From Candidatus Saccharibacteria bacterium CG_4_10_14_0_2_um_filter_52_9 (lineage in GTDB: Bacteria > Patescibacteriota > Saccharimonadia > Saccharimonadales > UBA4665), in assembly GCA_002792275.1 (NCBI GenBank), contig PFOA01000079.1, positions 1-9,211 on the forward strand: 9,211 nucleotides of DNA, in the 5' to 3' direction. A program made the position numbers and the translations under genes. The stretch's first letter is position 1; every line of letters starts with the position of its first letter. Below, piece by piece: positions 1 through 5,867 of the stretch. The notes under the pieces are model-generated. The model saw only the letters and a program-made list of their open reading frames with translations, was not told the origin of the DNA and did no database searches.

Positions 1-252
1 GGTTTTGCGAAAATTTTCCGGATCACGGCCCCAGATCTGGGCGATTAGGGGCTGTTCGGCCTCGGTAAACCGGAGTTTCTTGAGCAGTTTGGCGCGGCCG
101 GGGCTTTGCAGGCCATCAACATTCACAAACTCCGTAAAATACAGATCCGGCGGCGCGCAATCAGCCACAATCTGCCGAAAAACCGTATCGGTAACCTCGT
201 CCATTGGCGTCAATACAAAGAAGGGCCTAGGCAACTCGGACAAATAACTCAT
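1..252 (-). CDS. dus: tRNA-dihydrouridine synthase, N-terminal part (partial)
   Basis: The reverse strand reads from ATG at 252 with no stop to the window edge, giving the first 84 residues; the C-terminal remainder lies outside. The start MSYLSELPRPFF is followed by LTPMDEVTDTVFRQ (residues 14-27), the FMN-binding 'PM..VTD..FR' signature at the first strand of the Dus TIM barrel. Further on are TEFVNVDGL (about 45-53) and a PLIAQIWGRDPENF segment (about 68-81), matching the family's 'P.v.QlfG.dPe.f'. Dus enzymes reduce uridines in the tRNA D-loop using NADPH and FMN. Which subfamily (DusA/B/C) cannot be decided from this fragment. The gene follows the 339-aa gene on the same strand after 15 nt, with a TATAAT in the gap and no Shine-Dalgarno sequence. 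Family call is firm; completeness is unknown. Confidence 0.88.
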   Translation of the reverse strand, partial: MSYLSELPRPFFVLTPMDEVTDTVFRQIVADCAPPDLYFTEFVNVDGLQSPGRAKLLKKLRFTEAEQPLIAQIWGRDPENFRKT

Positions 253-259
253 GAACTTA

Positions 260-265
260 ATTATA
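260..265 (-). promoter_or_regulatory. -10 element (TATAAT) immediately before dus
   Basis: On the minus strand a perfect TATAAT lies in the 15-nt gap before dus, 7 nt from the ATG. If used, transcription would begin at or next to the start codon, giving a leaderless mRNA. No good -35 is seen 16-18 nt upstream, so this is a candidate only; dus may instead be read through from the gene before it. Confidence 0.5.
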
Positions 266-267
266 GG

Positions 268-1287
268 CTACGCGGCTTTGCGGCGGGTTTCTTCGTAGTC
301 AGCCGGAAGATGCGGCTTGAGCTGTTTAAGCAGTTGGGTTCTAGGATCCTTGCTTTTACGGCCACCATATACATCCTGGAAACCTTCCCAGTCCTGACGT
401 GCCCGGGCATCCAATTGAAGCTTGGAAGCATATTCAATTGCTCTTAATCCCTGATAGCCTAAGGCCTGCCAAAAATCTCGTCGGGCTTTTTCGTGGTACT
501 TCTTAGCGTTCTTGGCGGCACCGGTCTGCACATCGTAAATACCGGCCATGTATCGATCAATTATCGGATCAGCGTGTTCGGGCACATTTGAAGCCGTGTC
601 AAAACCAAGACGCATAACCTTTTGGTTGATGTTCCTGACGGCGTCCGTCAGATGTTTGCTGCGTTGCTGCAGACTCGTGTAGGTGCCGAGTTCGCCAACA
701 ACTGTCGGTATAGGCTTTTGTGGCTTGTGGAGTGGTTTAATAACGATATCGCCGGCATAAATGCTAAGAATAGCCTGTTCTATATCTGCCAAGCGCGATA
801 GCCGCTCTTCGTGATGTCGACCACCGTAACGGGCTCTATATGAGATATACCCGATATCAAGATCAGATTGTAGCTCTTCGTCGGTGGGAACGATGTCTCG
901 TTTTTCGATTTGCTGCCTGCGGCTATCTAAAAGTGGTCTGCCGTCTGAGTCATACTGTTTGCGCAAAGCCGTTTTGGCGTCGATGCCTTTGCTCCGGGCG
1001 TACGCACCCTTGGAGGCTAGAATCAGGCCAGGCAGAGCTTGCTTGGATTTATAAACGCTCTGGGGATTCTCATTATTCTGTATATTACGGCGCGATCGAT
1101 CTTCAATATTCAACCACATCAAGGTATCGATTTCAGCGTCGAGCCGATCAATGGCTGTTCTCTGCTCGACCGTCAGGCCAGGATTAAAATAGCCCTCGCC
1201 AACTTCTTCGGCATGTGAGCTAAGATGTTGAGCATCGGCAAGGAAAGCGCCTTGTTGCTCGTGAATTACCGGATTCTTTCTGGGCAT
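268..1287 (-). CDS. Hypothetical soluble protein, 339 aa, no recognised family
   Basis: I do not recognise this protein. It begins MPRKNPVIHEQQ and ends ADYEETRRKAA. It is rich in charged residues and glutamine, contains no cysteine, and shows no signal peptide or membrane segment. It looks mostly helical; basic stretches such as KKYHEKARRDFW (about residues 274-285) and a basic C-terminus are visible, but no catalytic motif. An open frame extends upstream to 1425, but that extension runs antiparallel in sense through a different frame of the ABC ATPase and reads as low-quality sequence. The ATG at 1287 is preferred because a good promoter (TTGCCA-17-TATAAT) ends 10 nt before it. The gene begins exactly where the upstream ABC ATPase is truncated, which suggests it arrived by insertion or rearrangement. 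By eye it looks somewhat more AT-rich than murC. Confidence 0.75.
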   Translation of the reverse strand: MPRKNPVIHEQQGAFLADAQHLSSHAEEVGEGYFNPGLTVEQRTAIDRLDAEIDTLMWLNIEDRSRRNIQNNENPQSVYKSKQALPGLILASKGAYARSKGIDAKTALRKQYDSDGRPLLDSRRQQIEKRDIVPTDEELQSDLDIGYISYRARYGGRHHEERLSRLADIEQAILSIYAGDIVIKPLHKPQKPIPTVVGELGTYTSLQQRSKHLTDAVRNINQKVMRLGFDTASNVPEHADPIIDRYMAGIYDVQTGAAKNAKKYHEKARRDFWQALGYQGLRAIEYASKLQLDARARQDWEGFQDVYGGRKSKDPRTQLLKQLKPHLPADYEETRRKAA

Positions 1288-1297
1288 AACAGATGAT

Positions 1298-1326
1298 ATT
1301 ATATCACGCTTATGCAAGTTTGGCAA
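1298..1326 (-). promoter_or_regulatory. Sigma-70-type promoter for the 339-aa gene
   Basis: Minus-strand -35 TTGCCA (1326-1321), a 17-nt spacer, and -10 TATAAT (1303-1298), then 10 nt to the ATG at 1287. Both hexamers and the spacing are close to consensus. The predicted transcription start is about 3-4 nt before the ATG, so the mRNA would be nearly leaderless. The promoter lies inside the last codons of the ABC ATPase, and that gene's TAA stop (1301-1299) is part of the -10 box. Confidence 0.75.
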
Positions 1327-1955
1327 GAGTGCTTGCCCTGATCCATAATGGCCACCCGGTCGCATAGCACTTCGGCCTCTTCCATGTAGTGAGTCGTTAG
1401 TAGGACTGTCACGCCGCGGTCGCACACCCGCCGGGTCAGCTTCCAGAGATTGCGGCGAGCCTGGGGGTCAAGACCGGTGGTCGGTTCATCCATAAAAAAG
1501 ACTTTCGGGCGGTGCACCAGGGCGGCGGCAATGCTCAGACGCTGGCGCTGGCCGCCCGATAGTTGCTCGGCAAAGCTACTAGCCTTCTCGCTGAGGTCAA
1601 CATCATCCAGAAACTCCATGGCATTGACCTTTTCGCCGTAGGCAGCCCCAAAGAGCTCAATAATCTCGGTTAGCTTGGTCTTGTCCTGAAAGGCCGGGCT
1701 TTGCGGTTGCACACCGATAATCTTTTTTATGGCGTTCGGGTCTTTGGCAACGTCTATACCGTGAACCGTGATATTGCCGCCATCGATTTCGCGCATCGTT
1801 TCGATCATTTCCAGGGTGGTGGTTTTGCCGGCACCGTTGGGGCCGAGGATGCCAAAAATCTCGCCCTTTTTTACCTCAAAAGAAATACCGTCAACAGCGA
1901 CCTTATCACCATAAATCTTCTTCAGATTTTTTACTCTCAGAACTGTTTCTGCCAT
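1299..1955 (-). CDS. ABC transporter ATP-binding protein (ABC-2/CcmA type), C-terminally truncated
   Basis: The 218-aa product is a clear nucleotide-binding domain: Walker A GPNGAGKTT (38-46), Q-loop Q83/Q85, signature LSGGQRQR (132-139), Walker B VFFMDE (152-157), D-loop GLDP (161-164) and H-loop H189. It resembles exporters of the multidrug/ABC-2 class, which hydrolyse ATP to power a separate permease. The match ends at MDQGK (204-208). The family's usual continuation (the strand and helices after 'GkiialGtp.eL', generally tens of residues more) is replaced by ten unrelated residues ending ISVI. No permease gene lies next to it. The stop overlaps the promoter of the following gene. All catalytic motifs survive, so it may still fold, but decay after a rearrangement is a serious possibility. 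The ATG at 1955 is supported by the family-typical N-terminus and an extended -10 just upstream. Confidence 0.85.
   Translation of the reverse strand: MAETVLRVKNLKKIYGDKVAVDGISFEVKKGEIFGILGPNGAGKTTTLEMIETMREIDGGNITVHGIDVAKDPNAIKKIIGVQPQSPAFQDKTKLTEIIELFGAAYGEKVNAMEFLDDVDLSEKASSFAEQLSGGQRQRLSIAAALVHRPKVFFMDEPTTGLDPQARRNLWKLTRRVCDRGVTVLLTTHYMEEAEVLCDRVAIMDQGKHSCQTCISVI
1322..1337. repeat. Perfect 6-bp inverted repeat at the ABC ATPase break point
   Basis: GGCAAG and CTTGCC are separated by 4 nt, a perfect small palindrome. It overlaps the -35 box of the 339-aa gene and coincides with the point where the ABC ATPase stops matching its family. It could be an operator, a relic of a recombination event, or the stem of a former terminator; the sequence does not decide which. 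Confidence 0.55.
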
Positions 1956-1966
1956 GTATAACCTTT

Positions 1967-1975
1967 ACTATAACA
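1967..1975 (-). promoter_or_regulatory. Extended -10 promoter (TGTTATAGT) for the ABC ATPase
   Basis: Minus-strand TGT followed directly by TATAGT forms a TGn extended -10, 11 nt before the ATG at 1955. No good -35 is seen; an extended -10 can work without one. It overlaps the T-rich tail of the terminator of the preceding 65-aa gene. The predicted leader is about 4-5 nt. AAAGG lies 7 nt before the ATG and would act as a ribosome site only if transcription starts further upstream. Confidence 0.5.
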
Positions 1976-2007
1976 AAGCGCCCGGTCCATTACTGGAGCC
2001 GGGCGCC
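1970..2007 (-). terminator. Rho-independent terminator after the 65-aa gene
   Basis: Minus-strand GCGCCCGG (2006-1999) pairs with CCGGGCGC (1985-1978). The stem is extended by TCCA/TGGA around a TTAC-type loop, with one bulged base, and is followed by TTTGTTAT. The stem is strong and GC-rich; the T-tract is modest. It lies 18 nt after the stop of the 65-aa gene and separates it from the ABC ATPase. Confidence 0.75.
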
Positions 2008-2024
2008 TGTACTGCTCGCTTAAA

Positions 2025-2222
2025 TTAGCGAGTGCGCTTAACGGTCAGGAAACCGTTGCGAGGGTTCTCGTTGACTTCCATGCCGCTTGGCAGATCAGTC
2101 GCTTCCGGGCGCTGGTCTTTGCTGAAGTAGTAAATAGTCTGTTCTTTACCGCCGCGTAATACGACAGCCTTTGAGTTAAGGTAGTACGTTACGCCTTTTG
2201 AGTTCGTGTGCTTGTAAGCCAT
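2025..2222 (-). CDS. Small conserved protein of unknown function, 65 aa
   Basis: The protein starts MAYKHTNSKGVTYYLNSK and ends GFLTVKRTR. It contains LRGGKEQTIYYFSKD (about 23-37), a PSGMEV segment and NENPRNGFL (about 52-60). From memory this pattern, with a 'YYFs.d.rp' strand and a 'v.eNPrnGfp.lkk' tail, recurs in Patescibacteria and some archaea as an uncharacterised small protein; no function is assigned. It is basic with no membrane segment. An in-frame start 12 codons upstream exists, but the ATG at 2222 is chosen because GGGAG sits 7 nt before it and MAYKHTNSKG looks like the native N-terminus. It stands alone, with its own consensus-like promoter, a 5' leader and a strong terminator, which suggests steady and possibly high expression. 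Confidence 0.85.
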   Translation of the reverse strand: MAYKHTNSKGVTYYLNSKAVVLRGGKEQTIYYFSKDQRPEATDLPSGMEVNENPRNGFLTVKRTR

Positions 2223-2229
2223 GGTGACT

Positions 2230-2234
2230 CTCCC
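2230..2234 (-). promoter_or_regulatory. Shine-Dalgarno site of the 65-aa gene
   Basis: GGGAG on the minus strand, within AGAGGGAGAG, lies 7 nt before ATG 2222, the ideal spacing. This site decides the start against the longer in-frame option at 2258, which has no such site. Confidence 0.7.
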
Positions 2235-2260
2235 TCTCTTATCATTAGTGATGTACACCT

Positions 2261-2290
2261 AACATACTCTGGTGGCTTTTTGTTTGTCAA
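2261..2290 (-). promoter_or_regulatory. Promoter of the 65-aa gene
   Basis: A perfect -35 TTGACA (2290-2285), an 18-nt spacer, and -10 TATGTT (2266-2261) on the minus strand. The predicted start near 2254 gives a leader of about 30 nt containing the Shine-Dalgarno site. The -35 box is separated by only 3 bp from a perfect 9-bp palindrome (2294-2321). Confidence 0.75.
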
Positions 2291-2293
2291 CCC

Positions 2294-2321
2294 CTTATAA
2301 CAGAGTTACCGGTGTTATAAG
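2294..2321. repeat. 28-bp palindrome, probable protein-binding site
   Basis: CTTATAACA (2294-2302) and TGTTATAAG (2313-2321) are perfect inverted 9-bp arms around the 10-nt spacer GAGTTACCGG. The element lies in the 225-bp interval between two divergent genes. Its centre is about 53 bp upstream of the predicted start of the 65-aa gene, a position suited to an activator; it could also repress. As an RNA hairpin the stem would be AT-rich and weak, so a DNA operator is more likely than a terminator. Confidence 0.6.
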
Positions 2322-2372
2322 TGTTGTTTTAGCGACGCTACCCCTGTTAGCAAAACATGAGCGGTTTTTTCC

Positions 2373-2402
2373 TTGCACTACTCGGGGGGCATGTATTACA
2401 CT
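2373..2402 (+). promoter_or_regulatory. Possible promoter of the 199-aa membrane protein
   Basis: TTGCAC (2373-2378) and TACACT (2397-2402) are separated by 18 nt. The -10 is only a moderate match, and TATTAC at 2394 (15-nt spacing) is an alternative. The predicted leader is about 40 nt, enough to include the Shine-Dalgarno region. Confidence 0.35.
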
Positions 2403-2425
2403 GTTTCGGTAAGCATAAAAGTAAT

Positions 2426-2443
2426 AAAGAGGTGGAGCGAGGG
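2426..2443 (+). promoter_or_regulatory. Purine-rich ribosome binding region before ATG 2448
   Basis: AAAGAGGTGG (2426-2435) and GAGGG (2439-2443) lie before the ATG. The first matches the anti-SD better but is 12 nt away; the second is 4 nt away. No start codon intervenes in frame, so they support 2448 rather than the longer frame from 2373. Confidence 0.55.
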
Positions 2444-2447
2444 AAGC

Positions 2448-3047
2448 ATGGAATTTTCTAACCGCAATGTACAACCGCAAGCTGCGGCTCCGGGTGCGCA
2501 AAATACAGCGGCCGGGAACCAGGGCAGTAAAAAAAGAGGCGACAAGGGCAAATGGGGTCGCATTGGCGTCGTTACTGCCTATGCCGCTGTAGTAGTTCTG
2601 CTGATAGCAGTTATCGTAACAACCATAACTGGTGGAGGTAAAAAGGAAAGCGAATACGTCGACAGCACTAAGCTGCAGGCCGTCTTCCTTAACACCGGCC
2701 AGGTTTACTTCGGTAATATTAAGACATTGAACAGCAAGTACTTCGTTGTAACAAACATTTACTACTTGCAGACTTCTAACGCATCCGCAGATGCCAAAGC
2801 CGCTGCCAACACTAACGTTTCGTTAGTTAAGCTAGGCTGTGAACTGCACGAGCCATATGACCAGATGGTCATTAACCGTGATCAGGTCACCTTCTGGGAG
2901 AACCTGCAGGACAACGGCCAGGTGGCAACAGCTGTTTCAACCTTCAAGAAACAGAACCCCAACGGCCAGAAGTGTGCTGACCAGAGCTCAAGCTCCAGCA
3001 GTAACAGCAGTAACAGCGTACAAAGCGCTACTCCTGCCAAGCCCTAG
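2448..3047 (+). CDS. Single-pass membrane protein with extracytoplasmic domain, unknown function, 199 aa
   Basis: The product has a Gln/Ala/Asn-rich cytoplasmic N-terminus (1-27), a basic stop-transfer stretch KKRGDKGKWGR (28-38), one membrane helix (about 39-61), a globular outer domain (about 72-180) and a Ser/Asn-rich tail ending in SATPAKP. The domain contains LQAVFLNTGQVYFGNI, NIYYLQ, LVKLGCELHEPYDQM and VINRDQVTFWENLQDNG. I recall similar 'FLxNGQVYFG...YYLQ...INRDQVLFWENL' proteins as common, uncharacterised Patescibacteria envelope proteins; this is memory, not a search. The tail repeat (CAGTAACAG units encoding SSNSSNS) looks like a low-complexity linker. The gene is monocistronic, with its own ribosome site and a strong terminator. 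Confidence 0.85.
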   Translation: MEFSNRNVQPQAAAPGAQNTAAGNQGSKKRGDKGKWGRIGVVTAYAAVVVLLIAVIVTTITGGGKKESEYVDSTKLQAVFLNTGQVYFGNIKTLNSKYFVVTNIYYLQTSNASADAKAAANTNVSLVKLGCELHEPYDQMVINRDQVTFWENLQDNGQVATAVSTFKKQNPNGQKCADQSSSSSSNSSNSVQSATPAKP

Positions 3048-3073
3048 TCAGTCTTCTATCTGACAATCTTAAG

Positions 3074-3099
3074 ACGTCCCTCTTTGGAGGGGCGTTTTT
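3074..3099 (+). terminator. Rho-independent terminator after the 199-aa gene
   Basis: ACGTCCCTC (3074-3082), loop TTTG, GAGGGGCGT (3087-3095), a 9-bp stem with one G-U pair, followed by TTTTT. It lies 26 nt after the stop. The T-tract ends next to the stop codon of the convergent gene at 3101. Read on the other strand the stem lacks a T-tract, so it mainly serves the plus strand. Confidence 0.9.
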
Positions 3100-3100
3100 G

Positions 3101-3709
3101 TTAGGCTGTATGTTTACGGAACCAACGGTTGGTGATGAAGAAAAAGGCTGCTGTTGTGCCGCTCAGGACAGCCACCACAATGCTCCAACCGGCCAGGTCT
3201 GGTGACCAGCGCGGGCTAACAAACGAGAACTTATAGAGCGCGTCCGGTATGTTGGCCGGTTTGGCAACAGTGTGCGACAAAACGTATGCCTCAATACAAG
3301 GCACGCGATTGCGGCCCGAGAAATCGGTAGGATTTTGCTGTTCGCAGAGCTTTTGGGCGTCGCTGTAGACCTGGGAGTTGGCGTGCAGGAACAGATCATT
3401 CTGGGCGCTGGTTAGCCGTTCGTAGGTGTACTTTAGCTGGATTGGCGGATAGACAGCGTTCTGGCCGGCTGTCAGATCGGTGTTCATATGAGTCGTAACA
3501 TAGGCCTGCAGAGCCTTGAGCGGTGTTTGTACGTCGCTATTATTTTTATCAGCCGCGTAGACGGCATCACGCAGTTGAATCATCTGTTGATTGTTGGTCC
3601 GCAGAGCAAAAATAGCCACCACGCCGCTCAGAATTGTCAGTATTAAAAAATAGACCGGGTGTATGCGTCGTAATTTTGTCCAGAAGTGATGAAGCTGTCT
3701 TTTATTCAT
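3101..3709 (-). CDS. Two-TM protein with extracytoplasmic domain, unknown function, 202 aa
   Basis: The product has a basic N-terminus (MNKRQLHHFWTKLRR), a membrane helix at about 18-36 and a C-terminal helix at about 171-195 followed by RWFRKHTA. Between them lie some 130 residues that should be outside the membrane. This part looks helical and carries two cysteines (in KLCEQQN and VPCIEAY) that could form a disulfide. The layout resembles a helical-bundle sensor domain without any output domain, but no family motif supports a sensing role. I do not recognise the family. The ATG at 3709 is chosen over 3742 because AGGCGAC precedes it and the longer version would overlap the murC start. It shares a very short divergent promoter with murC and is convergent with the 199-aa gene. 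Confidence 0.75.
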   Translation of the reverse strand: MNKRQLHHFWTKLRRIHPVYFLILTILSGVVAIFALRTNNQQMIQLRDAVYAADKNNSDVQTPLKALQAYVTTHMNTDLTAGQNAVYPPIQLKYTYERLTSAQNDLFLHANSQVYSDAQKLCEQQNPTDFSGRNRVPCIEAYVLSHTVAKPANIPDALYKFSFVSPRWSPDLAGWSIVVAVLSGTTAAFFFITNRWFRKHTA

Positions 3710-3716
3710 GTCGCCT

Positions 3717-3742
3717 ATGGTAATATAGTACCCTATAACCAT
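3717..3742. promoter_or_regulatory. Overlapping divergent -10 elements in an imperfect palindrome
   Basis: Plus strand: TATAGT (3724-3729), 11 nt before the murC ATG at 3741. Minus strand: TATATT (3727-3722), 12 nt before the ATG at 3709. The two hexamers overlap by 4 bp. The block is an imperfect dyad bounded by ATGGT and ACCAT, with about 10 of 13 symmetric positions paired. No clear -35 is seen for either direction. Use of both -10 boxes at the same time looks sterically impossible. Confidence 0.5.
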
Positions 3743-5024
3743 GCATATTTACTTCTCGGGAATTGGCGGTGCGGGCATCGGTCCGTTAGCCCAGATCGCC
3801 CACCAGGCCGGTTACGAAGTGTCGGGTTCCGACCAGCAGAGTTCGCAGTATGTAGATTACCTGCGTAAGCATGGTTTCAAAAATATTCATATCGGCCAGT
3901 CTGTCGAGGAAATCTCCAAAATTCATACACAGAAGCCGATTGATTGGTTCGTTTACAGCTCTTCCCTGTCGGCCGATCACCCGGAACTGGCCTTTTGCCG
4001 CCAGCAGGGCATTAAAACCAGCAAGCGTGACGAATTGTTAAACCGGATCATTGCCGACAAGAACCTCAAACTGATTGCTGTGGCCGGCACGCATGGCAAA
4101 ACCACCACCACGGCCATGGTTATCTGGCTGTTTAAGCAGTTGGGCGTGCCGGTTAGCTACTCGGTTGGTGCCAAGCTGTCGTTTGGCGATATGGGCCACT
4201 ATGAACCAGACTCGGAATATTTTGTTTACGAAGCCGATGAATTCGATCGCAACTTTCTGGCTTTTGAGCCGGACGTTAGTCTGATTACCGGTGTCAGCTG
4301 GGACCACCACGAGATCTTCCCGACCCGCGACGATTACCGGGCGGCCTTTAAAGATTTTACCAGCCAATCGCGCCATACCATTATGTGGCAGGAGGATGCC
4401 GATTACCTGGAACTACAGCAGTCCACCGATTGCACGGTAATGAACTGGGAAGACAACCGCCAGGTGCTGACTGTGAAGGGCTTTTATAACCGCCTGGACG
4501 CCTGGCTGGCCGTGGAAACCGTGCACTGGATCACCGATGCCGCCGAAGCCAGCCTGATTGACAGCGTTAACAGCTTCCCAAGCCTGTCGCGGCGCATGGA
4601 AGAGTTAATCCCCGGCCTGTTTAGCGACTATGCCCACACTCCCGAGAAAATTAAAGGCGCCATGAGCGTAGCCGGTGAAATGGCGGCCGAGACCGGCCAA
4701 AAGCTGGCGGTTGTCTATGAACCTTTAACTAACCGTCGCCAGCACCACATGATGGATGATTATAAAGATGTTTTCGCCGGTGCCGACAAGCTTTACTGGA
4801 TCCCCAGTTACCTGGCCCGCGAAGACCCTTCTCAACGGGTAATTGAGCCGTCCGAACTGATTGCCAAGCTCGACGACCCTTCAATTGCCTCGGCCATGAA
4901 ACGCGACGCCCAGCTCAAACAAGCCATTCAAAAACACCTTGCTGATGGCGACATGGTTGTAGCCATGGCCGGCGGCGGCGGCGACAGCCTGGACGACTGG
5001 CTCCGCCGAGAGTTCTTAAAGTAG
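3741..5024 (+). CDS. murC: UDP-N-acetylmuramate--L-alanine ligase (MurC)
   Basis: This cytoplasmic enzyme of peptidoglycan precursor synthesis joins L-alanine to UDP-MurNAc with ATP. The 427-aa product shows the Mur ligase three-domain order. The Rossmann start is FSGIGGAGIGPLA (5-17), with SGSD at 28-31. The ATP P-loop is AGTHGKTTT (115-123). EADEFDRNFL (164-173) and WDHHEIFP (187-194) lie in the central domain. In the C-terminal domain are RRME (284-287), DYAHTPEKIKGA (296-307) and VYEPLTNRRQH (325-335). The N-terminus favours MurC over MurD/E/F. It is shorter than the roughly 460-490 residues of typical MurC. 'DYAHTP' is more like MurE/MurT than MurC's usual 'DYgHHP', and 'WDHHEIF' recalls Mpl, so a divergent MurC or Mpl-like role is the alternative. 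The ATG matches the family start; there is no Shine-Dalgarno, only a near -10. Its end overlaps the convergent EamA gene by 9 nt. Confidence 0.82.
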   Translation: MHIYFSGIGGAGIGPLAQIAHQAGYEVSGSDQQSSQYVDYLRKHGFKNIHIGQSVEEISKIHTQKPIDWFVYSSSLSADHPELAFCRQQGIKTSKRDELLNRIIADKNLKLIAVAGTHGKTTTTAMVIWLFKQLGVPVSYSVGAKLSFGDMGHYEPDSEYFVYEADEFDRNFLAFEPDVSLITGVSWDHHEIFPTRDDYRAAFKDFTSQSRHTIMWQEDADYLELQQSTDCTVMNWEDNRQVLTVKGFYNRLDAWLAVETVHWITDAAEASLIDSVNSFPSLSRRMEELIPGLFSDYAHTPEKIKGAMSVAGEMAAETGQKLAVVYEPLTNRRQHHMMDDYKDVFAGADKLYWIPSYLAREDPSQRVIEPSELIAKLDDPSIASAMKRDAQLKQAIQKHLADGDMVVAMAGGGGDSLDDWLRREFLK

Positions 5025-5867
5025 CCGGGTCAACAGTATGCAAGTTAGTCCTGCAACGGCGACACCTACGGCTGCCAGTTTCTGCTTTAGATAATCCTTT
5101 TCGCCAAGTAGAACTATGCCAAGCAGTACTGTAATGATGACACTCAGACTGGATATGTATGATGAAACACTCAGCTTACCGCCATAATAAAAAGTCAGCA
5201 CAAAGCTGTTGGCCGAAATTGTCCTGAATAACATCAGTGTCTGTATTTGGCGGTTTTTAAAAATGGCCATTGAAAAATTCCGGTTCCTAAGCAACATGAT
5301 GGCCCACATCACAATTACCGAGCCCGTCCAAGCCGGCACGGTGTATGCAAAGTATCCCACCAGATGAAGCAGTTCCTTCTCGACTAAGTTCAGTAGGCTG
5401 ATGACTATCGAGGCGGTTATGCCCCATTCGATGCCGCGCCGGGTCAACGATCTGTCGCCCTTTTGCCTGACAATTACGACTGCCAGAAAGATAAGTAAGC
5501 CACCGGCTATCTGCAACGGCACGATGTCTTCATTAAGGAAAACTATGCCTAGTATGGTGGTGAAAAGTATTCGAAGATTATAAAGCACTGAGTAGACGCT
5601 GGCTTCCAGGTATTGCAATGCTTTAACGTTGCTCAAGTGTAGGCCGATGCCAAGCACCAGTGATGCCAAGATCAATAGCAGGCTGTTACGATTATAGCTT
5701 GCCGAAACGTGGACGAAAGGCCGAATGAACCAGAGCGGCAAGATGGTAGCGGTAGCCATGATGGTAGCTAATGTCCAGCGATCTATATTGTTTATTAACG
5801 CTCTTCTGAGCACCAGGTTGTAGCCGCTAAGACCAACCAAGTGAAAGCCCAGGAACAACTCCCACAT
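5016..5867 (-). CDS. EamA/DMT-superfamily membrane transporter
   Basis: The 283-aa product is almost entirely hydrophobic, with about ten predicted membrane helices arranged as two repeats of roughly 140 residues, the duplicated EamA layout. Each half ends with a characteristic strand-helix pattern: 'ILGIVFLNEDIVPLQIAGG' in the first and 'VLLGIVLLGEKDYLKQKLAA' in the second, where a conserved 'E' follows a helix and precedes the last one. DMT transporters move small metabolites or amino acids; the substrate cannot be told. The ATG directly follows the Nudix stop (TAGATG), so it is probably translationally coupled as the last gene of the operon. By eye it is more AT-rich than the four genes before it. 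Its 3' end overlaps murC, leaving no room for a terminator. Confidence 0.85.
   Translation of the reverse strand: MWELFLGFHLVGLSGYNLVLRRALINNIDRWTLATIMATATILPLWFIRPFVHVSASYNRNSLLLILASLVLGIGLHLSNVKALQYLEASVYSVLYNLRILFTTILGIVFLNEDIVPLQIAGGLLIFLAVVIVRQKGDRSLTRRGIEWGITASIVISLLNLVEKELLHLVGYFAYTVPAWTGSVIVMWAIMLLRNRNFSMAIFKNRQIQTLMLFRTISANSFVLTFYYGGKLSVSSYISSLSVIITVLLGIVLLGEKDYLKQKLAAVGVAVAGLTCILLTRLL

Noticed and set aside
321..338. 18-nt exact match GCTGTTTAAGCAGTTGGG shared with 4127-4144
   Set aside because: The copies lie in unrelated genes on opposite coding strands, with no flanking similarity, target duplication or third copy. Chance helped by codon bias is the simplest reading.
1288..1425. 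N-terminal extension of the 339-aa protein by 46 codons
   Set aside because: It runs through the ABC ATPase in another frame on the same strand, and a near-consensus promoter ends just before the ATG at 1287.
2350..2372. T-run (GCGGTTTTTTCC) as a possible terminator of a small RNA
   Set aside because: No stable stem precedes it, only a 4-bp GCTA/TAGC pairing some distance away.
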